A stretch of 64,000 nucleotides of DNA, taken from Micromonospora gifhornensis (GTDB taxonomy: Bacteria > Actinomycetota > Actinomycetes > Mycobacteriales > Micromonosporaceae). The notes below the pieces were generated by a model, which saw only the letters and a list, made by a program, of their open reading frames with translations, was not told the origin of the DNA and made no database searches. Both the position numbers and the translations under genes were made by a program. Location of the stretch: positions 62,001-126,000 of the forward strand of contig NZ_BOPA01000032.1 in the NCBI RefSeq assembly GCF_016863515.1, given 5' to 3'. Shown piece by piece: positions 8,792 through 16,814 of this stretch. How positions within the stretch are numbered: position 1 is the stretch's first letter; the number at the start of each line of letters is the position of its first letter.

Positions 8792-8986
8792 GTGCCAATC
8801 GGCCTGCACGTTACCGTCACCGTCCCGGATGGAGTGTCGCCGCGATTTCCCCGTCTGGCCAGTCGGGACCACCCGCGCACCGTGCCATCGCCTCCGGCGG
8901 GTGCCATTCTGCACCATTGGTCACCTCTGGGTCACGCGGTGTCCGTCAGATGGTGCCGTGCTGCCGGCGGTCGCTGGCCGCCTTCG

Positions 8987-8999
8987 TACACTGGCCGCG
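8987..8999 (+). promoter_or_regulatory. Leaderless-type -10 element of rpe
   Basis: TACACT at 8987-8992 is followed by exactly six bases and then the GTG start at 8999. This is the geometry expected when transcription begins at the start codon itself. No ribosome binding site is visible before the GTG. Confidence 0.55.
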
Positions 9000-9679
9000 T
9001 GACCGTACCGCCGCTGATCGTCGCGCCGAGCATCCTCGCCGCTGATTTCGCCCGCCTCGCCGAAGAGGTCCGTGCCGTCGAGAACGCCGCGGACTGGTTG
9101 CACGTCGATGTGATGGACAACCACTTCGTGCCGAACCTGACCATCGGGTTGCCGGTCGTGCAGAGCCTGCGCGCCGCCACCGAGATCCCCTTCGACGTCC
9201 ACCTGATGATCGAAGATCCGCAGCGGTGGGCGCCCGGCTACGCCGACGCCGGTGCCTACAACGTCACCTTCCACGCCGAGGCGTGTGACGATCCGGTGGC
9301 GCTGGCCAAGGATCTGCGTGCGGCCGGGGCCAAGGCGGGACTGGCGATCGACCGGGACACCCCGATCGAGCCGTACCTGGACCTGCTGCCGAACTTCGAC
9401 ACGCTGCTGGTGATGACGATCAAGGCCGGGTTCGGTGGTCAGCGGTTCATCCCGCAGCTGCTGGACAAGGTCCGCGCCGTCCGCCGGCACCGGGACGCCG
9501 GCCACCTGGAACTGCGCATCGAGGTCGACGGTGGGATCGCTGCCGACACCATCGAGCAGGCCGCGGCGGCCGGTGCCGACGCGTTCGTCGCGGGCACCGC
9601 GGTCTACGGCGCCGACGATCCGGCCGAGGCGGTACGCCGGCTGCGGCAGTTGGCGGAGCGCGCGGCCGACGGGCAGTGA
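8999..9679 (+). CDS. rpe: Ribulose-phosphate 3-epimerase
   Basis: A 226-residue TIM-barrel enzyme of the pentose phosphate pathway that interconverts ribulose 5-phosphate and xylulose 5-phosphate. Family motifs are clear: APSILAADF with the active-site Ser, HVDVMDNHFVPNLT with metal His/Asp, FDVHLMIEDP, and VDGGI near the C terminus with the second catalytic Asp. The reaction feeds ribulose 5-phosphate, one of the two riboflavin precursors made into flavin by the genes downstream. The GTG start agrees with the family N terminus and with the leaderless promoter just upstream. It ends one base before the response-regulator gene. Confidence 0.97.
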   Translation: MTVPPLIVAPSILAADFARLAEEVRAVENAADWLHVDVMDNHFVPNLTIGLPVVQSLRAATEIPFDVHLMIEDPQRWAPGYADAGAYNVTFHAEACDDPVALAKDLRAAGAKAGLAIDRDTPIEPYLDLLPNFDTLLVMTIKAGFGGQRFIPQLLDKVRAVRRHRDAGHLELRIEVDGGIAADTIEQAAAAGADAFVAGTAVYGADDPAEAVRRLRQLAERAADGQ

Positions 9680-9680
9680 G

Positions 9681-10661
9681 GTGGAGGCCGCCGGTGACCG
9701 CAGGGACGTGATCCTCGTCGTCGACGACGACGAGGACATCGCCCGTTTCGTCGAGTTCAACCTGCGGCTGCACGGTTTCGACGTCATGCTGGCCAGCGAC
9801 GGTCAGGAGGCGTTGGAGCTGATCGAACGGCAGCGTCCCGATCTCGCCGTGGTGGACCTGATGATGCCTCGCATCGACGGTCTGGAGCTGACCCGGCGGC
9901 TGCGGGCCGACCCGATGACCGCGGTCCTGCCGGTGATCATGTTGACCGCCAAGGGGATGACTCAGGACAAGGTCAACGGGCTCAGCGCGGGCGCGGACGA
10001 CTATCTGGTCAAGCCCTTCGACACCCTGGAACTGCTGGCCCGGGTCACCTCGACGCTGCGCCGCAACAAGGAGTTCCGTGAGGTCTCCCCGCTGACCGGG
10101 CTGCCGGGCAACAGCCGTATCCGCCGGGAGATCGCCGACCGGGTCCGCAGCGGCACCGACTACGCGGTCGGGTACATCGACATCGACCGGTTCAAGAGCG
10201 TCAACGACCGGTACGGGTTCGTCCGGGGCGACGACTTCATCGCCGCGTTGGCCCGGACCCTGCACCAGGCGGTGGTCTCGGTGGCGCCGCCGCCGGCCTT
10301 CCTCGGTCACGTCGGCGGTGACGACTTCGTGTTCGTCTGTACCCCGGATCAGGTTCTGGCGTTGACGTCCCGAGTTTCCGCAGATTTCGAGAAGGCGGCC
10401 GACGCGCTGTACGACCCCACGGACCGCGAACGGGGGTATGTGGAGCTGAAGGACCGGCGCGGAAACATGCGAAAAGCGGCTTTGGTGACGCTGTCCATCG
10501 GGGTCTGCGTTTCCGACGCCGACAAGCGTCTGACCAGCCCACTTGAGGCGATGACCATCGCTTCGGAGATGAAGAGCGTGGCCAAGAGCCAGCCCGGTTC
10601 GTACGTGGCGGTGGATCGTCGGCGCGGCGTCTCCGATCCGAATCAGCGTCATGTGAAGTAG
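9681..10661 (+). CDS. Response regulator with receiver and GGDEF-like domain
   Basis: A 326-residue protein. Residues 1-125 form a CheY-like receiver: acidic pocket VVDDDEDI, phospho-acceptor Asp in VVDLMMPRIDG, and the conserved Lys in LVKPFD. Residues about 130-310 form a GGDEF diguanylate cyclase-type domain with DIDRFKSVNDRYG and GDDF; the signature reads GGDDF, with Asp in place of the fourth-position Glu. It could make or bind cyclic di-GMP, but activity is uncertain. No histidine kinase is adjacent. GTG 9681 starts one base after the rpe stop, so rpe and this gene are probably cotranscribed; the start is set by the length of receiver N termini. Confidence 0.88.
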   Translation: MEAAGDRRDVILVVDDDEDIARFVEFNLRLHGFDVMLASDGQEALELIERQRPDLAVVDLMMPRIDGLELTRRLRADPMTAVLPVIMLTAKGMTQDKVNGLSAGADDYLVKPFDTLELLARVTSTLRRNKEFREVSPLTGLPGNSRIRREIADRVRSGTDYAVGYIDIDRFKSVNDRYGFVRGDDFIAALARTLHQAVVSVAPPPAFLGHVGGDDFVFVCTPDQVLALTSRVSADFEKAADALYDPTDRERGYVELKDRRGNMRKAALVTLSIGVCVSDADKRLTSPLEAMTIASEMKSVAKSQPGSYVAVDRRRGVSDPNQRHVK

Positions 10662-10720
10662 CTCGCCGCTCTGGCCAAACCACCCACTCGCCGTGTAAGA
10701 CTTTCCCTCAGTACCCACCA

Positions 10721-10891
10721 CGCGCTGGCGGGACTCGGTGTAATTCCGAACCGGCGGTGATCCACGGTCCGACCGTGGTAAGCCCGCGACCCGGGAGCGG
10801 TTCGTCCGCCCGGTGGACCTGGTGAGAATCCGGGGCCGACGGTTGGGTGCGGCTCGTCCGCGCCCAGACAGTCCGGATGGGAGACAGCGCG
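10721..10891 (+). promoter_or_regulatory. FMN riboswitch (RFN element)
   Basis: The conserved blocks of the FMN aptamer are present in order: ACCGGCGGTGAT (10750-10761), AAGCCCGCGA near 10780, GGTGAGAATCCGGGGCC near 10821, GACGGTTGGG, and CAGTCCGGATGGGAGA around 10869. The closing P1 helix can be drawn as CGCGCTG (10721-10727) with CAGCGCG (10885-10891). It precedes the riboflavin operon by about 150 nt and should reduce riboflavin synthesis when FMN is abundant. The gap from the preceding stop codon is 59 bp, so the promoter must lie close upstream, possibly around TAAGAC near 10696. Confidence 0.95.
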
Positions 10892-10981
10892 CGGATCGGA
10901 AGGGGTCGGTGCTCGCCGTGTCGTGGCGTGCGCACCCTCCCTGCCGGGGCGGCTGTGCCGTTCCCGGATTCCGCCCGCATG

Positions 10982-11029
10982 CCTGCCCTGTCGCCTCCCC
11001 GCCCGCGCCCTGGACAGCGAGAGGGCAGG
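10982..11029 (+). promoter_or_regulatory. Hairpin over the ribD ribosome binding site (riboswitch output)
   Basis: CCTGCCCT (10982-10989) is a perfect complement of AGGGCAGG (11022-11029), and after one G-G mismatch TCGC (10991-10994) pairs with GCGA (11017-11020). The 3' arm covers the purine-rich ribosome binding site that ends about 7 nt before the ribD ATG. No T-rich terminator is seen between aptamer and gene. The riboswitch therefore probably works by hiding the ribosome binding site rather than by stopping transcription. Confidence 0.6.
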
Positions 11030-11038
11030 GGTCAGGCG

Positions 11039-12100
11039 ATGGCGAGCGTCTCCGTGGACGAGGCGATGCGTCGCGCGATCGAACTCGCGGCGCGCGGGCT
11101 CGGCACGACCAGTCCCAATCCGGTGGTCGGCTGTGTGCTGCTCGACGCCGACGGCGAGGTGGTCGGCGAGGGCTTCCACGCGTACGCCGGTGGGCCGCAC
11201 GCCGAGATCGTCGCGCTGGCCCAGGCCGGGCACCGGGCGAAGGGCGGCACCGCGGTGGTCACCCTGGAGCCCTGCGACCACACCGGTCGCACCGGCCCGT
11301 GCAGCAACGCGCTGGTGCAGGCGCAGGTGGCGCGCGTGGTGATCGCGGTGCCGGACCCCACCCCGGTCGCCGCCGGGGGTGCGGCGACGCTGCGGGCCGC
11401 CGGCATCCGGGTCGACCTGGGGGTACGCGCCACCGAAGCGGAGAACGGCAACGTCGCCTGGCTGACCGCGATGCGCCGGGGCTGGCCGTACGTGATCTGG
11501 AAGTACGCGGCGACGCTCGACGGTCGCTCCGCGGCGGCCGACGGCACCAGCATGTGGATCACGTCCGAGGCGGCCCGGATGGACGTGCACGCGCTCCGCG
11601 CGACAGTCGACGCGGTGATCGTCGGGGTGGGCACGGTCCTCGCCGACGATCCGCGACTGACCGTGCGCAACCTGCGTGACGGCAGCCTGGCCATCCGGCA
11701 ACCGTTGCGCGTGGTGGTCGACTCCGCCGGGCGTACCCCGCTCGACGCCCAGGTCCGCGACGCCGCCGCCCGTACCTGGATCGCCACCGCGGCCGAGGTG
11801 GGCGCCGGCCCGGACGGCGGGGTGGACCTGCACGCGCTGCTGGCCGGCCTGCACACCAAGGGGGTGCGGGCCGTGCTGCTGGAGGGCGGGCCGACGCTGG
11901 CCGGGGCGTTCCTCGCCGCCGGCCTGGTCGACCGGGTCGTCGGCTATCTCGCCCCCCGGCTGCTCGGCGCGGGCCCGGCGGCTCTGGTCGACGCCGGTGT
12001 GACCACCATCGCCGAGGCCATCGACTTGGAGATCACCGACGTTACGCAGATCGGTCCCGATCTACGTATCACCGCGTTGCCCCGCAAGAGGGAGGGCTAG
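11039..12100 (+). CDS. ribD: Bifunctional riboflavin deaminase/reductase RibD
   Basis: A 353-residue two-domain enzyme. The N-terminal deaminase (about 1-145) has the zinc site HAEIVAL and PCDHTGRTGPC. The C-terminal reductase (about 150-353) has KYAATLDGR, the TSEAAR segment and LEGGPTLAGAFL for NADPH and substrate binding. Together they convert the GTP-derived pyrimidine to 5-amino-6-ribitylamino-uracil phosphate. The ATG at 11039 is used because GGGG precedes it by 7 nt and the deaminase fold begins directly after; the open frame upstream lies in the riboswitch leader. It is the first gene of ribD-ribE-linker-ribBA-ribH, with ribE starting 2 nt after its stop. Confidence 0.97.
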   Translation: MASVSVDEAMRRAIELAARGLGTTSPNPVVGCVLLDADGEVVGEGFHAYAGGPHAEIVALAQAGHRAKGGTAVVTLEPCDHTGRTGPCSNALVQAQVARVVIAVPDPTPVAAGGAATLRAAGIRVDLGVRATEAENGNVAWLTAMRRGWPYVIWKYAATLDGRSAAADGTSMWITSEAARMDVHALRATVDAVIVGVGTVLADDPRLTVRNLRDGSLAIRQPLRVVVDSAGRTPLDAQVRDAAARTWIATAAEVGAGPDGGVDLHALLAGLHTKGVRAVLLEGGPTLAGAFLAAGLVDRVVGYLAPRLLGAGPAALVDAGVTTIAEAIDLEITDVTQIGPDLRITALPRKREG

Positions 12101-12102
12101 GC

Positions 12103-12732
12103 ATGTTCACCGGCATCGTCGAGGAGTTGGGTGAGGTCGTCGGGGTGACCCCGACGGCGCAGGACTCCGTCCTGGTCGCGGTCCGTGGCCCCCTGGTCAC
12201 CTCCGACGCCCGGCACGGCGACTCGATCGCGGTCAACGGCGTCTGCCTGACCGTCGTCGACGTCAACGGCGGGGTGTTCACCGCCGACGTGATGGGCGAG
12301 ACGCTGCGCCGCTCGGCGCTGGGCGCGCTGCGTGCCGGGGACCCGGTCAACCTGGAGCGTGCCGCCGCGCTGGGCAGCCGCCTCGGCGGTCACCTCGTGC
12401 AGGGGCACGTCGACGGCGTCGGTGAGGTGCTCGCGCGGGAACCCGCACCGCGCTGGGAGACCGTCCGGTTCCGGCTGCCCGTGGCGCTGTCGCGGTACGT
12501 GGTGGAGAAGGGCTCGATCACCATCGACGGGGTGTCGCTGACCGTGGCCGAGGTCGGCGACGACTGGTTCAGCGTCGGCTTGATCCCGACCACCCTGGCA
12601 CTGACCACCCTCGGCACCCGAGCCGTCGGCGACCCGGTCAACCTGGAGATGGACGTGCTGGCCAAGTACGTCGAGCGGCTGCTCGGCGCCCGCCCGACCG
12701 ACGCGCCCGTGCCCGGCCCGGTGGCGTCGTGA
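12103..12732 (+). CDS. ribE: Riboflavin synthase, alpha subunit
   Basis: A 209-residue enzyme that dismutates two 6,7-dimethyl-8-ribityllumazine molecules into riboflavin and a pyrimidine returned to RibH. The N-terminal MFTGIVEELG and the two internally repeated barrels are typical: SIAVNGVCLTV in the first and SITIDGVSLTV in the second, with GHLVQGHVDG between. The length is normal. The gene begins 2 bp after ribD; its last bases form GTGA with a 38-codon ORF that links it to ribBA. Called ribE here, also named ribC in some species. Confidence 0.96.
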   Translation: MFTGIVEELGEVVGVTPTAQDSVLVAVRGPLVTSDARHGDSIAVNGVCLTVVDVNGGVFTADVMGETLRRSALGALRAGDPVNLERAAALGSRLGGHLVQGHVDGVGEVLAREPAPRWETVRFRLPVALSRYVVEKGSITIDGVSLTVAEVGDDWFSVGLIPTTLALTTLGTRAVGDPVNLEMDVLAKYVERLLGARPTDAPVPGPVAS

Positions 12733-12845
12733 CCGGCGCGTTCGACCGGTCGCTCACCGCCGAGGGCAGCCGGTGGCGCACCACGCGGGCCACCACCGCG
12801 GCGTCCGTCCCGATTCCATCCACCTACGCGGAGGCCGTCGCATGA
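12729..12845 (+). CDS. 38-residue linker ORF between ribE and ribBA
   Basis: A small ORF fills the 109-bp gap between ribE and ribBA exactly. Its GTG overlaps the ribE stop as GTGA, and its TGA overlaps the ribBA start as ATGA. Of 38 codons, 36 end in G or C (exceptions are ATT, CCA and GCA by strict count), a bias matching real genes here. The peptide begins MTGAFDRSLTAEG and is Thr/Ala rich with no recognised domain. Overlaps at both ends suggest its translation carries ribosomes from ribE to ribBA, or that it is a small protein or gene remnant kept for coupling. The ribBA ribosome binding site GGAGG (12830-12834) lies inside it. Confidence 0.6.
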   Translation: MTGAFDRSLTAEGSRWRTTRATTAASVPIPSTYAEAVA

Positions 12846-14122
12846 CCGAGCACAGCGAGCCGGGACCCTTCACCGACATCGAACAGGCCCTCGCCGACAT
12901 CGCCGCCGGCCGGCCGGTCGTCGTGGTCGACGACCCCGACCGGGAGAACGAGGGCGATCTGATCTTCGCCGCCGAACTGGCCACCCCGGAACTGCTGGCG
13001 TTCACCGTGCGGCACACCTCGGGCTTCATCTGCGTACCGCTGACCGAGGACGAGTGCGACCGGCTGGACCTGCCGCCCATGCACCACACCAACCAGGACC
13101 GCCGGCAGACGGCGTACACGGTGACGGTGGATGCACGCGAGGGGGTGAGCACCGGCATCTCGGCGGCCGACCGGGCGTACACCATCCGGCTGCTCGCCGA
13201 CCCGTCGACCGGGCCCGCCGACCTGGCCCGGCCCGGGCACGTGGTGCCGTTGCGGGCCCGCCCGGGCGGGGTGCTGCGGCGGGCCGGGCACACCGAGGCG
13301 GCCGTCGACCTGGCCCGGCTGGCCGGTCTGCGACCCGCCGGGGTGCTCTGCGAGCTGGTCAACGACGACGGCAGCATGATGCGCCTGCCGGACCTGGAGA
13401 AGTTCTGCGCCGAGCATTCGCTGTCCCTGATCACCATCGCCGACCTGATCGCCTACCGGCGTCGGATCGAGAAGCAGGTCGAACTGGTCGCCGACGCCCG
13501 GATGCCCACCGAGCACGGGGTGTTCCGGGCGCTGGGCTACCGCAGCGAGACTGACTCGGCCGAGCACGTGGCCCTGGTGATGGGGGACATCGGTGACGGT
13601 CGGGACGTGCTGGTCCGGGTGCACTCCGAGTGCCTGACCGGAGACGCCTTCGCCTCGGTGCGCTGCGACTGCGGTCCCCAGCTCAACGCCGCCCTGGACC
13701 GGGTGGCGAAGGAAGGGCGGGGCGTGGTGCTCTACGTCCGCGGTCACGAGGGGCGGGGCATCGGGCTGCTGCACAAGCTGCAGGCGTACCAGTTGCAGGA
13801 CCAGGGCCGCGACACGGTCGACGCGAACCTCGACCTCGGTCTGCCCGCCGACGCGCGGGACTACGGCACCGGCGCGCAGATCCTCTACGACATCGGGGTG
13901 CGCTCGATGCGGCTGCTCACCAACAACCCCGCCAAGCGGGCCGGGTTGGAGGGCTACGGGCTCACCGTCACCGGCCGGGAGAGTCTGCCGGTGCGCACCC
14001 ACCCGGAGAACGTGCGCTACCTGCGGACCAAACGGGACCGGATGGGGCACCTGCTCGACGTGGACGAGACCGCCGAGGCCCCGATGGGTCGTCCGGTGGC
14101 TGGCAACGAGATCGGAGCGTAG
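12842..14122 (+). CDS. ribBA: Bifunctional DHBP synthase / GTP cyclohydrolase II
   Basis: A 426-residue fusion. The N-terminal RibB domain (about 1-205) makes 3,4-dihydroxy-2-butanone 4-phosphate from ribulose 5-phosphate; DRENEGDL, HTSGFICVP and GHTEAAVDL are present. The C-terminal RibA domain (about 210-410) opens GTP to the pyrimidine precursor and shows the zinc cysteines in SECLTGDAFASVRCDCG and the catalytic EGRGIGLL segment. Both branches of the pathway therefore start in one protein. The ATG at 12842 has GGAGG 7 nt upstream and overlaps the end of the linker ORF. ribH begins 5 bp after its stop. Confidence 0.97.
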   Translation: MTEHSEPGPFTDIEQALADIAAGRPVVVVDDPDRENEGDLIFAAELATPELLAFTVRHTSGFICVPLTEDECDRLDLPPMHHTNQDRRQTAYTVTVDAREGVSTGISAADRAYTIRLLADPSTGPADLARPGHVVPLRARPGGVLRRAGHTEAAVDLARLAGLRPAGVLCELVNDDGSMMRLPDLEKFCAEHSLSLITIADLIAYRRRIEKQVELVADARMPTEHGVFRALGYRSETDSAEHVALVMGDIGDGRDVLVRVHSECLTGDAFASVRCDCGPQLNAALDRVAKEGRGVVLYVRGHEGRGIGLLHKLQAYQLQDQGRDTVDANLDLGLPADARDYGTGAQILYDIGVRSMRLLTNNPAKRAGLEGYGLTVTGRESLPVRTHPENVRYLRTKRDRMGHLLDVDETAEAPMGRPVAGNEIGA

Positions 14123-14127
14123 GACAG

Positions 14128-14628
14128 ATGGCGGGTTTCGGTGAGCCGGGGACGACCCCGGTCGACGCGTCGGGAATGACCGTGGGCGTGGTCGCCGCAC
14201 GCTGGCACGGCGAGCTGACCGACCACATGCTCGACCGGGCGGTGGCCGCCGCGCAGGCGTGCGGAGCGCAGGCCGTGGTGGCCCGGGTGGCCGGCTCGGT
14301 GGAACTGCCGGTGGTGGCCCAGGCCCTGGCCCGCCGCTGCGACGTGGTGGTCGCCCTCGGCGTGGTGGTACGCGGCGCCACCGCCCACTTCGACTACGTC
14401 TGCCGGTCGGTCACCGACGGACTGACCCGCATCGCGCTCGACGAGGGCAAGCCGGTGGCGCACGGGGTGCTCACCGTCGACACCCTCGACCAGGCCCGCG
14501 ATCGGGCCGGGCTGCCCGGCTCCGCGGAGGACAAGGGCTGGTCCGCCACCGTCGCCGCGCTGGACGCCGCCCTGGCCATCCGTGGCGTCAGCACCGGCGG
14601 CAACAAGCGGGTCGGCTTCGGCGGCTGA
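14128..14628 (+). CDS. ribH: 6,7-dimethyl-8-ribityllumazine synthase
   Basis: A 166-residue lumazine synthase that condenses the RibD and RibB products; homologues assemble into pentamers or icosahedral shells. Recognisable segments are VAARWHGELTDHML, RVAGSVELPVVAQAL, VALGVVVRGATAHFDYV (with the catalytic His) and KPVAHGVLTVDTLDQA. The length is normal, with a short C-terminal tail. It is the last gene of the riboflavin operon and ends 15 bp before a strong hairpin terminator shared with the convergent acyl-CoA dehydrogenase gene. Confidence 0.97.
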   Translation: MAGFGEPGTTPVDASGMTVGVVAARWHGELTDHMLDRAVAAAQACGAQAVVARVAGSVELPVVAQALARRCDVVVALGVVVRGATAHFDYVCRSVTDGLTRIALDEGKPVAHGVLTVDTLDQARDRAGLPGSAEDKGWSATVAALDAALAIRGVSTGGNKRVGFGG

Positions 14629-14643
14629 GGGCGTACGCCCTCC

Positions 14644-14682
14644 CGGCGTAACCGCCGCCGACCACCGGAGGCGGTTACGCCG
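14644..14682. terminator. Bidirectional terminator between ribH and the acyl-CoA dehydrogenase gene
   Basis: A perfect 13-bp inverted repeat, CGGCGTAACCGCC (14644-14656) and GGCGGTTACGCCG (14670-14682), with a 13-nt loop. The right arm contains the TAA stop codon of the minus-strand acyl-CoA dehydrogenase gene at 14675-14677. Its position between convergent genes fits termination in both directions, although there is no long T-run, as is common in actinomycetes. Confidence 0.75.
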
Positions 14683-16672
14683 CGACGGTCTGCGGATCAC
14701 CGGCGGCGTCGTGGGCGGCCATGGCCTCCTGCCGGTCGGCTTCCTCGCGCAGGATGGCGCAGTGCAGCCACGTCTGCGGGATGCCGAACCCGTCCACCAG
14801 CGTGCGCATCTGCGGGCGTAGCTCCTTGAGCAGGTTGTTCACCACGGCGGTGATCACCTTGGCGCGGGCCGGGGTGAGCCGGCCGTGCTCCAGGAACCAG
14901 CCCTTGTGGGCCTCGATGACGCTGAGCGCGTACAGGTCGCAGACCCGGGACAGCAGCGCCTTGACCGCCGGATCCGAGGTGGCCTCGATGCCGGCGACGA
15001 ACGCCTCCAGGGTGACCCGGTCGACGTGCGCGGCGGCGACGGCCAGCACGTGGTCCTGCACGTCGTTGAAGATGTCGAAGGGCCGGTCCTTCTTGGTGCT
15101 GGCGCCGTTGCGCAGCCGCCGGACCGCACCGTCGAGCAGGTGTCGTTCACGGTCCTCGAAGGCCTTGAGCTGCCAGCCGCGGTCGGTGACCGCCACCTCC
15201 TCGTCGCGGCCGGGCACCGCGCTGACGAGCCGTTCGATGAGCGCCCGCGCGGCGGTGCGCTCCAACACCATCTCGCGGACCTGTTCGGCGACGAAGGAGG
15301 CCCGACCCCAGCCGTCCAGCGAACCGAACTCGTCCCGGTAACCGGTGAGCAGCCCCTTGGCCACCAGCTGCAACAGCACCGTGTTGTCGCCCTCGAAGGT
15401 GGTGAAGACGTCGGTGTCGGCCTTCAGGCCGGGCAGCCGGTTCTCGGCCAGGTAGCCGGCCCCGCCGCACGCCTCGCGGCACATCTGGATGGTGCGGGTG
15501 GCGTGCCAGGTCTGCGCGGCCTTCAGGCCGGCGGCCCGCGACTCCAGCTCCCGCTGCCGATGCTCGTCGACCGGGCCGTCGCCGCCCTGCACCTCGTCGA
15601 TCGCGGCGACCAGCTCGGCCTGGGCGAAGTGCAGGGCGTACGTGGTGGCCAGCGCGGGCAGCAGCTTGCGCTGGTGGGCCAGGTAGTCGTTGAGCAGCAC
15701 CTCGCGCTCGGCATCGGGGCTGCTGAACTGGCGGCGGATGTCGCCGTAGCGCACCGCGACGGTCAGCGCCACCTTGGTGGCCGCCGCCGCGGCGCCACCC
15801 ACGCTCGCCCGGCCCCGGACCAGGGTGCCGAGCATGGTGAAGAAGCGTCGGGAGTCGTTGTCGATCGGGCTGGAGTAGGTGCCGTCGGCGGCCACCTGGC
15901 CGTACCGGTCCAGCAGCATGTCCCGGGGCACGGCGACGTGGTCGAAGCTGAGCCGCCCGTTGTCCACACCGAGCAGACCGGCCTTGGGTCCCGCGTCGCC
16001 GATTGTCACCCCGGGCATCGGGTTGCCGTGCGCGTCGCGGATCGGGACCAGCCAGGCGTGCACGCCGTGCCGCTGCCCGTTGGTGATCAGCTGGGCGAAA
16101 ACGACAGCCATCCGGCCGTCGCGGGCCGCGTTGCCGATGTAGTCCTTGCGGGCCGCCTGATGCGGGGTGTGCAGGTCGAAGGTCTGCGTGGCCGGGTCGT
16201 ACGTGCAGGTGGTGCGCAACTGCTGCACGTCCGAGCCGTGACCGGTCTCGGTCATCGCGAAGCAGCCGAGAATGTCACCGGCGACGATGTCGCGCAGGTA
16301 GGCGTCGTGGTGCCGTCGGGTGCCCAGCGACAGCACGGCACCGCCGAACAGGCCCCACTGCACGCCCGCCTTGACCATCAGGGACAGGTCGACCTGGGCC
16401 AGCATCTCGGTGGCCACGATCGAGGCGCCGATGTCGGACCGGCCGCCGTACTCGGCGGGGAAGGCCGCGGGCATGCCCATCGTGACCGGCAGCCGGTGCA
16501 GCAGCCCGGTGATCCGCTCCCGTGCCTGGTCGCCGCTTTCGCCGTACACCGGCAGGAAGCTGTCGTCGAGTTCCGTGCGGTGGGCCTCGCGGACCTCCAC
16601 CCACGGCCCGTCCAGCACCTCCCGCAGGCGGGCGACGTCGACGTCGACGGGTACGGACGGCTGACTGGACAT
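14675..16672 (-). CDS. Acyl-CoA dehydrogenase/oxidase family protein
   Basis: A 665-residue flavoprotein, longer than a normal 380-residue acyl-CoA dehydrogenase and closer to the acyl-CoA oxidase layout. The FAD-domain segment GCFAMTETGHGSDVQQLRTT is the classic substrate/FAD loop, followed by AARKDYIGNAA, and the C-terminal helical half has CREACGGAGYLAENRLPGL and TTFEGDNTVLLQ, where acyl-CoA oxidases carry the catalytic region. It should introduce the 2,3 double bond in acyl-CoA, reducing FAD. Several ATGs lie close together; the one at 16672 follows AGAGGT by 6-7 nt and is preferred. No other beta-oxidation gene is adjacent. Confidence 0.88.
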   Translation of the reverse strand: MSSQPSVPVDVDVARLREVLDGPWVEVREAHRTELDDSFLPVYGESGDQARERITGLLHRLPVTMGMPAAFPAEYGGRSDIGASIVATEMLAQVDLSLMVKAGVQWGLFGGAVLSLGTRRHHDAYLRDIVAGDILGCFAMTETGHGSDVQQLRTTCTYDPATQTFDLHTPHQAARKDYIGNAARDGRMAVVFAQLITNGQRHGVHAWLVPIRDAHGNPMPGVTIGDAGPKAGLLGVDNGRLSFDHVAVPRDMLLDRYGQVAADGTYSSPIDNDSRRFFTMLGTLVRGRASVGGAAAAATKVALTVAVRYGDIRRQFSSPDAEREVLLNDYLAHQRKLLPALATTYALHFAQAELVAAIDEVQGGDGPVDEHRQRELESRAAGLKAAQTWHATRTIQMCREACGGAGYLAENRLPGLKADTDVFTTFEGDNTVLLQLVAKGLLTGYRDEFGSLDGWGRASFVAEQVREMVLERTAARALIERLVSAVPGRDEEVAVTDRGWQLKAFEDRERHLLDGAVRRLRNGASTKKDRPFDIFNDVQDHVLAVAAAHVDRVTLEAFVAGIEATSDPAVKALLSRVCDLYALSVIEAHKGWFLEHGRLTPARAKVITAVVNNLLKELRPQMRTLVDGFGIPQTWLHCAILREEADRQEAMAAHDAAGDPQTVAA

Positions 16673-16814
16673 GGCTGCTACCTCTGGCGACATCGTCATG
16701 GGTGCGTTTTGTACCCAATCGAGCTTACCGACCCACCACTTTGTGGCCCCGATCATGGCGTAATCGGTGCCGGTAACCGCTCTCCCCGCCGTCGACCGGG
16801 GTGGAAGGAGCCGG

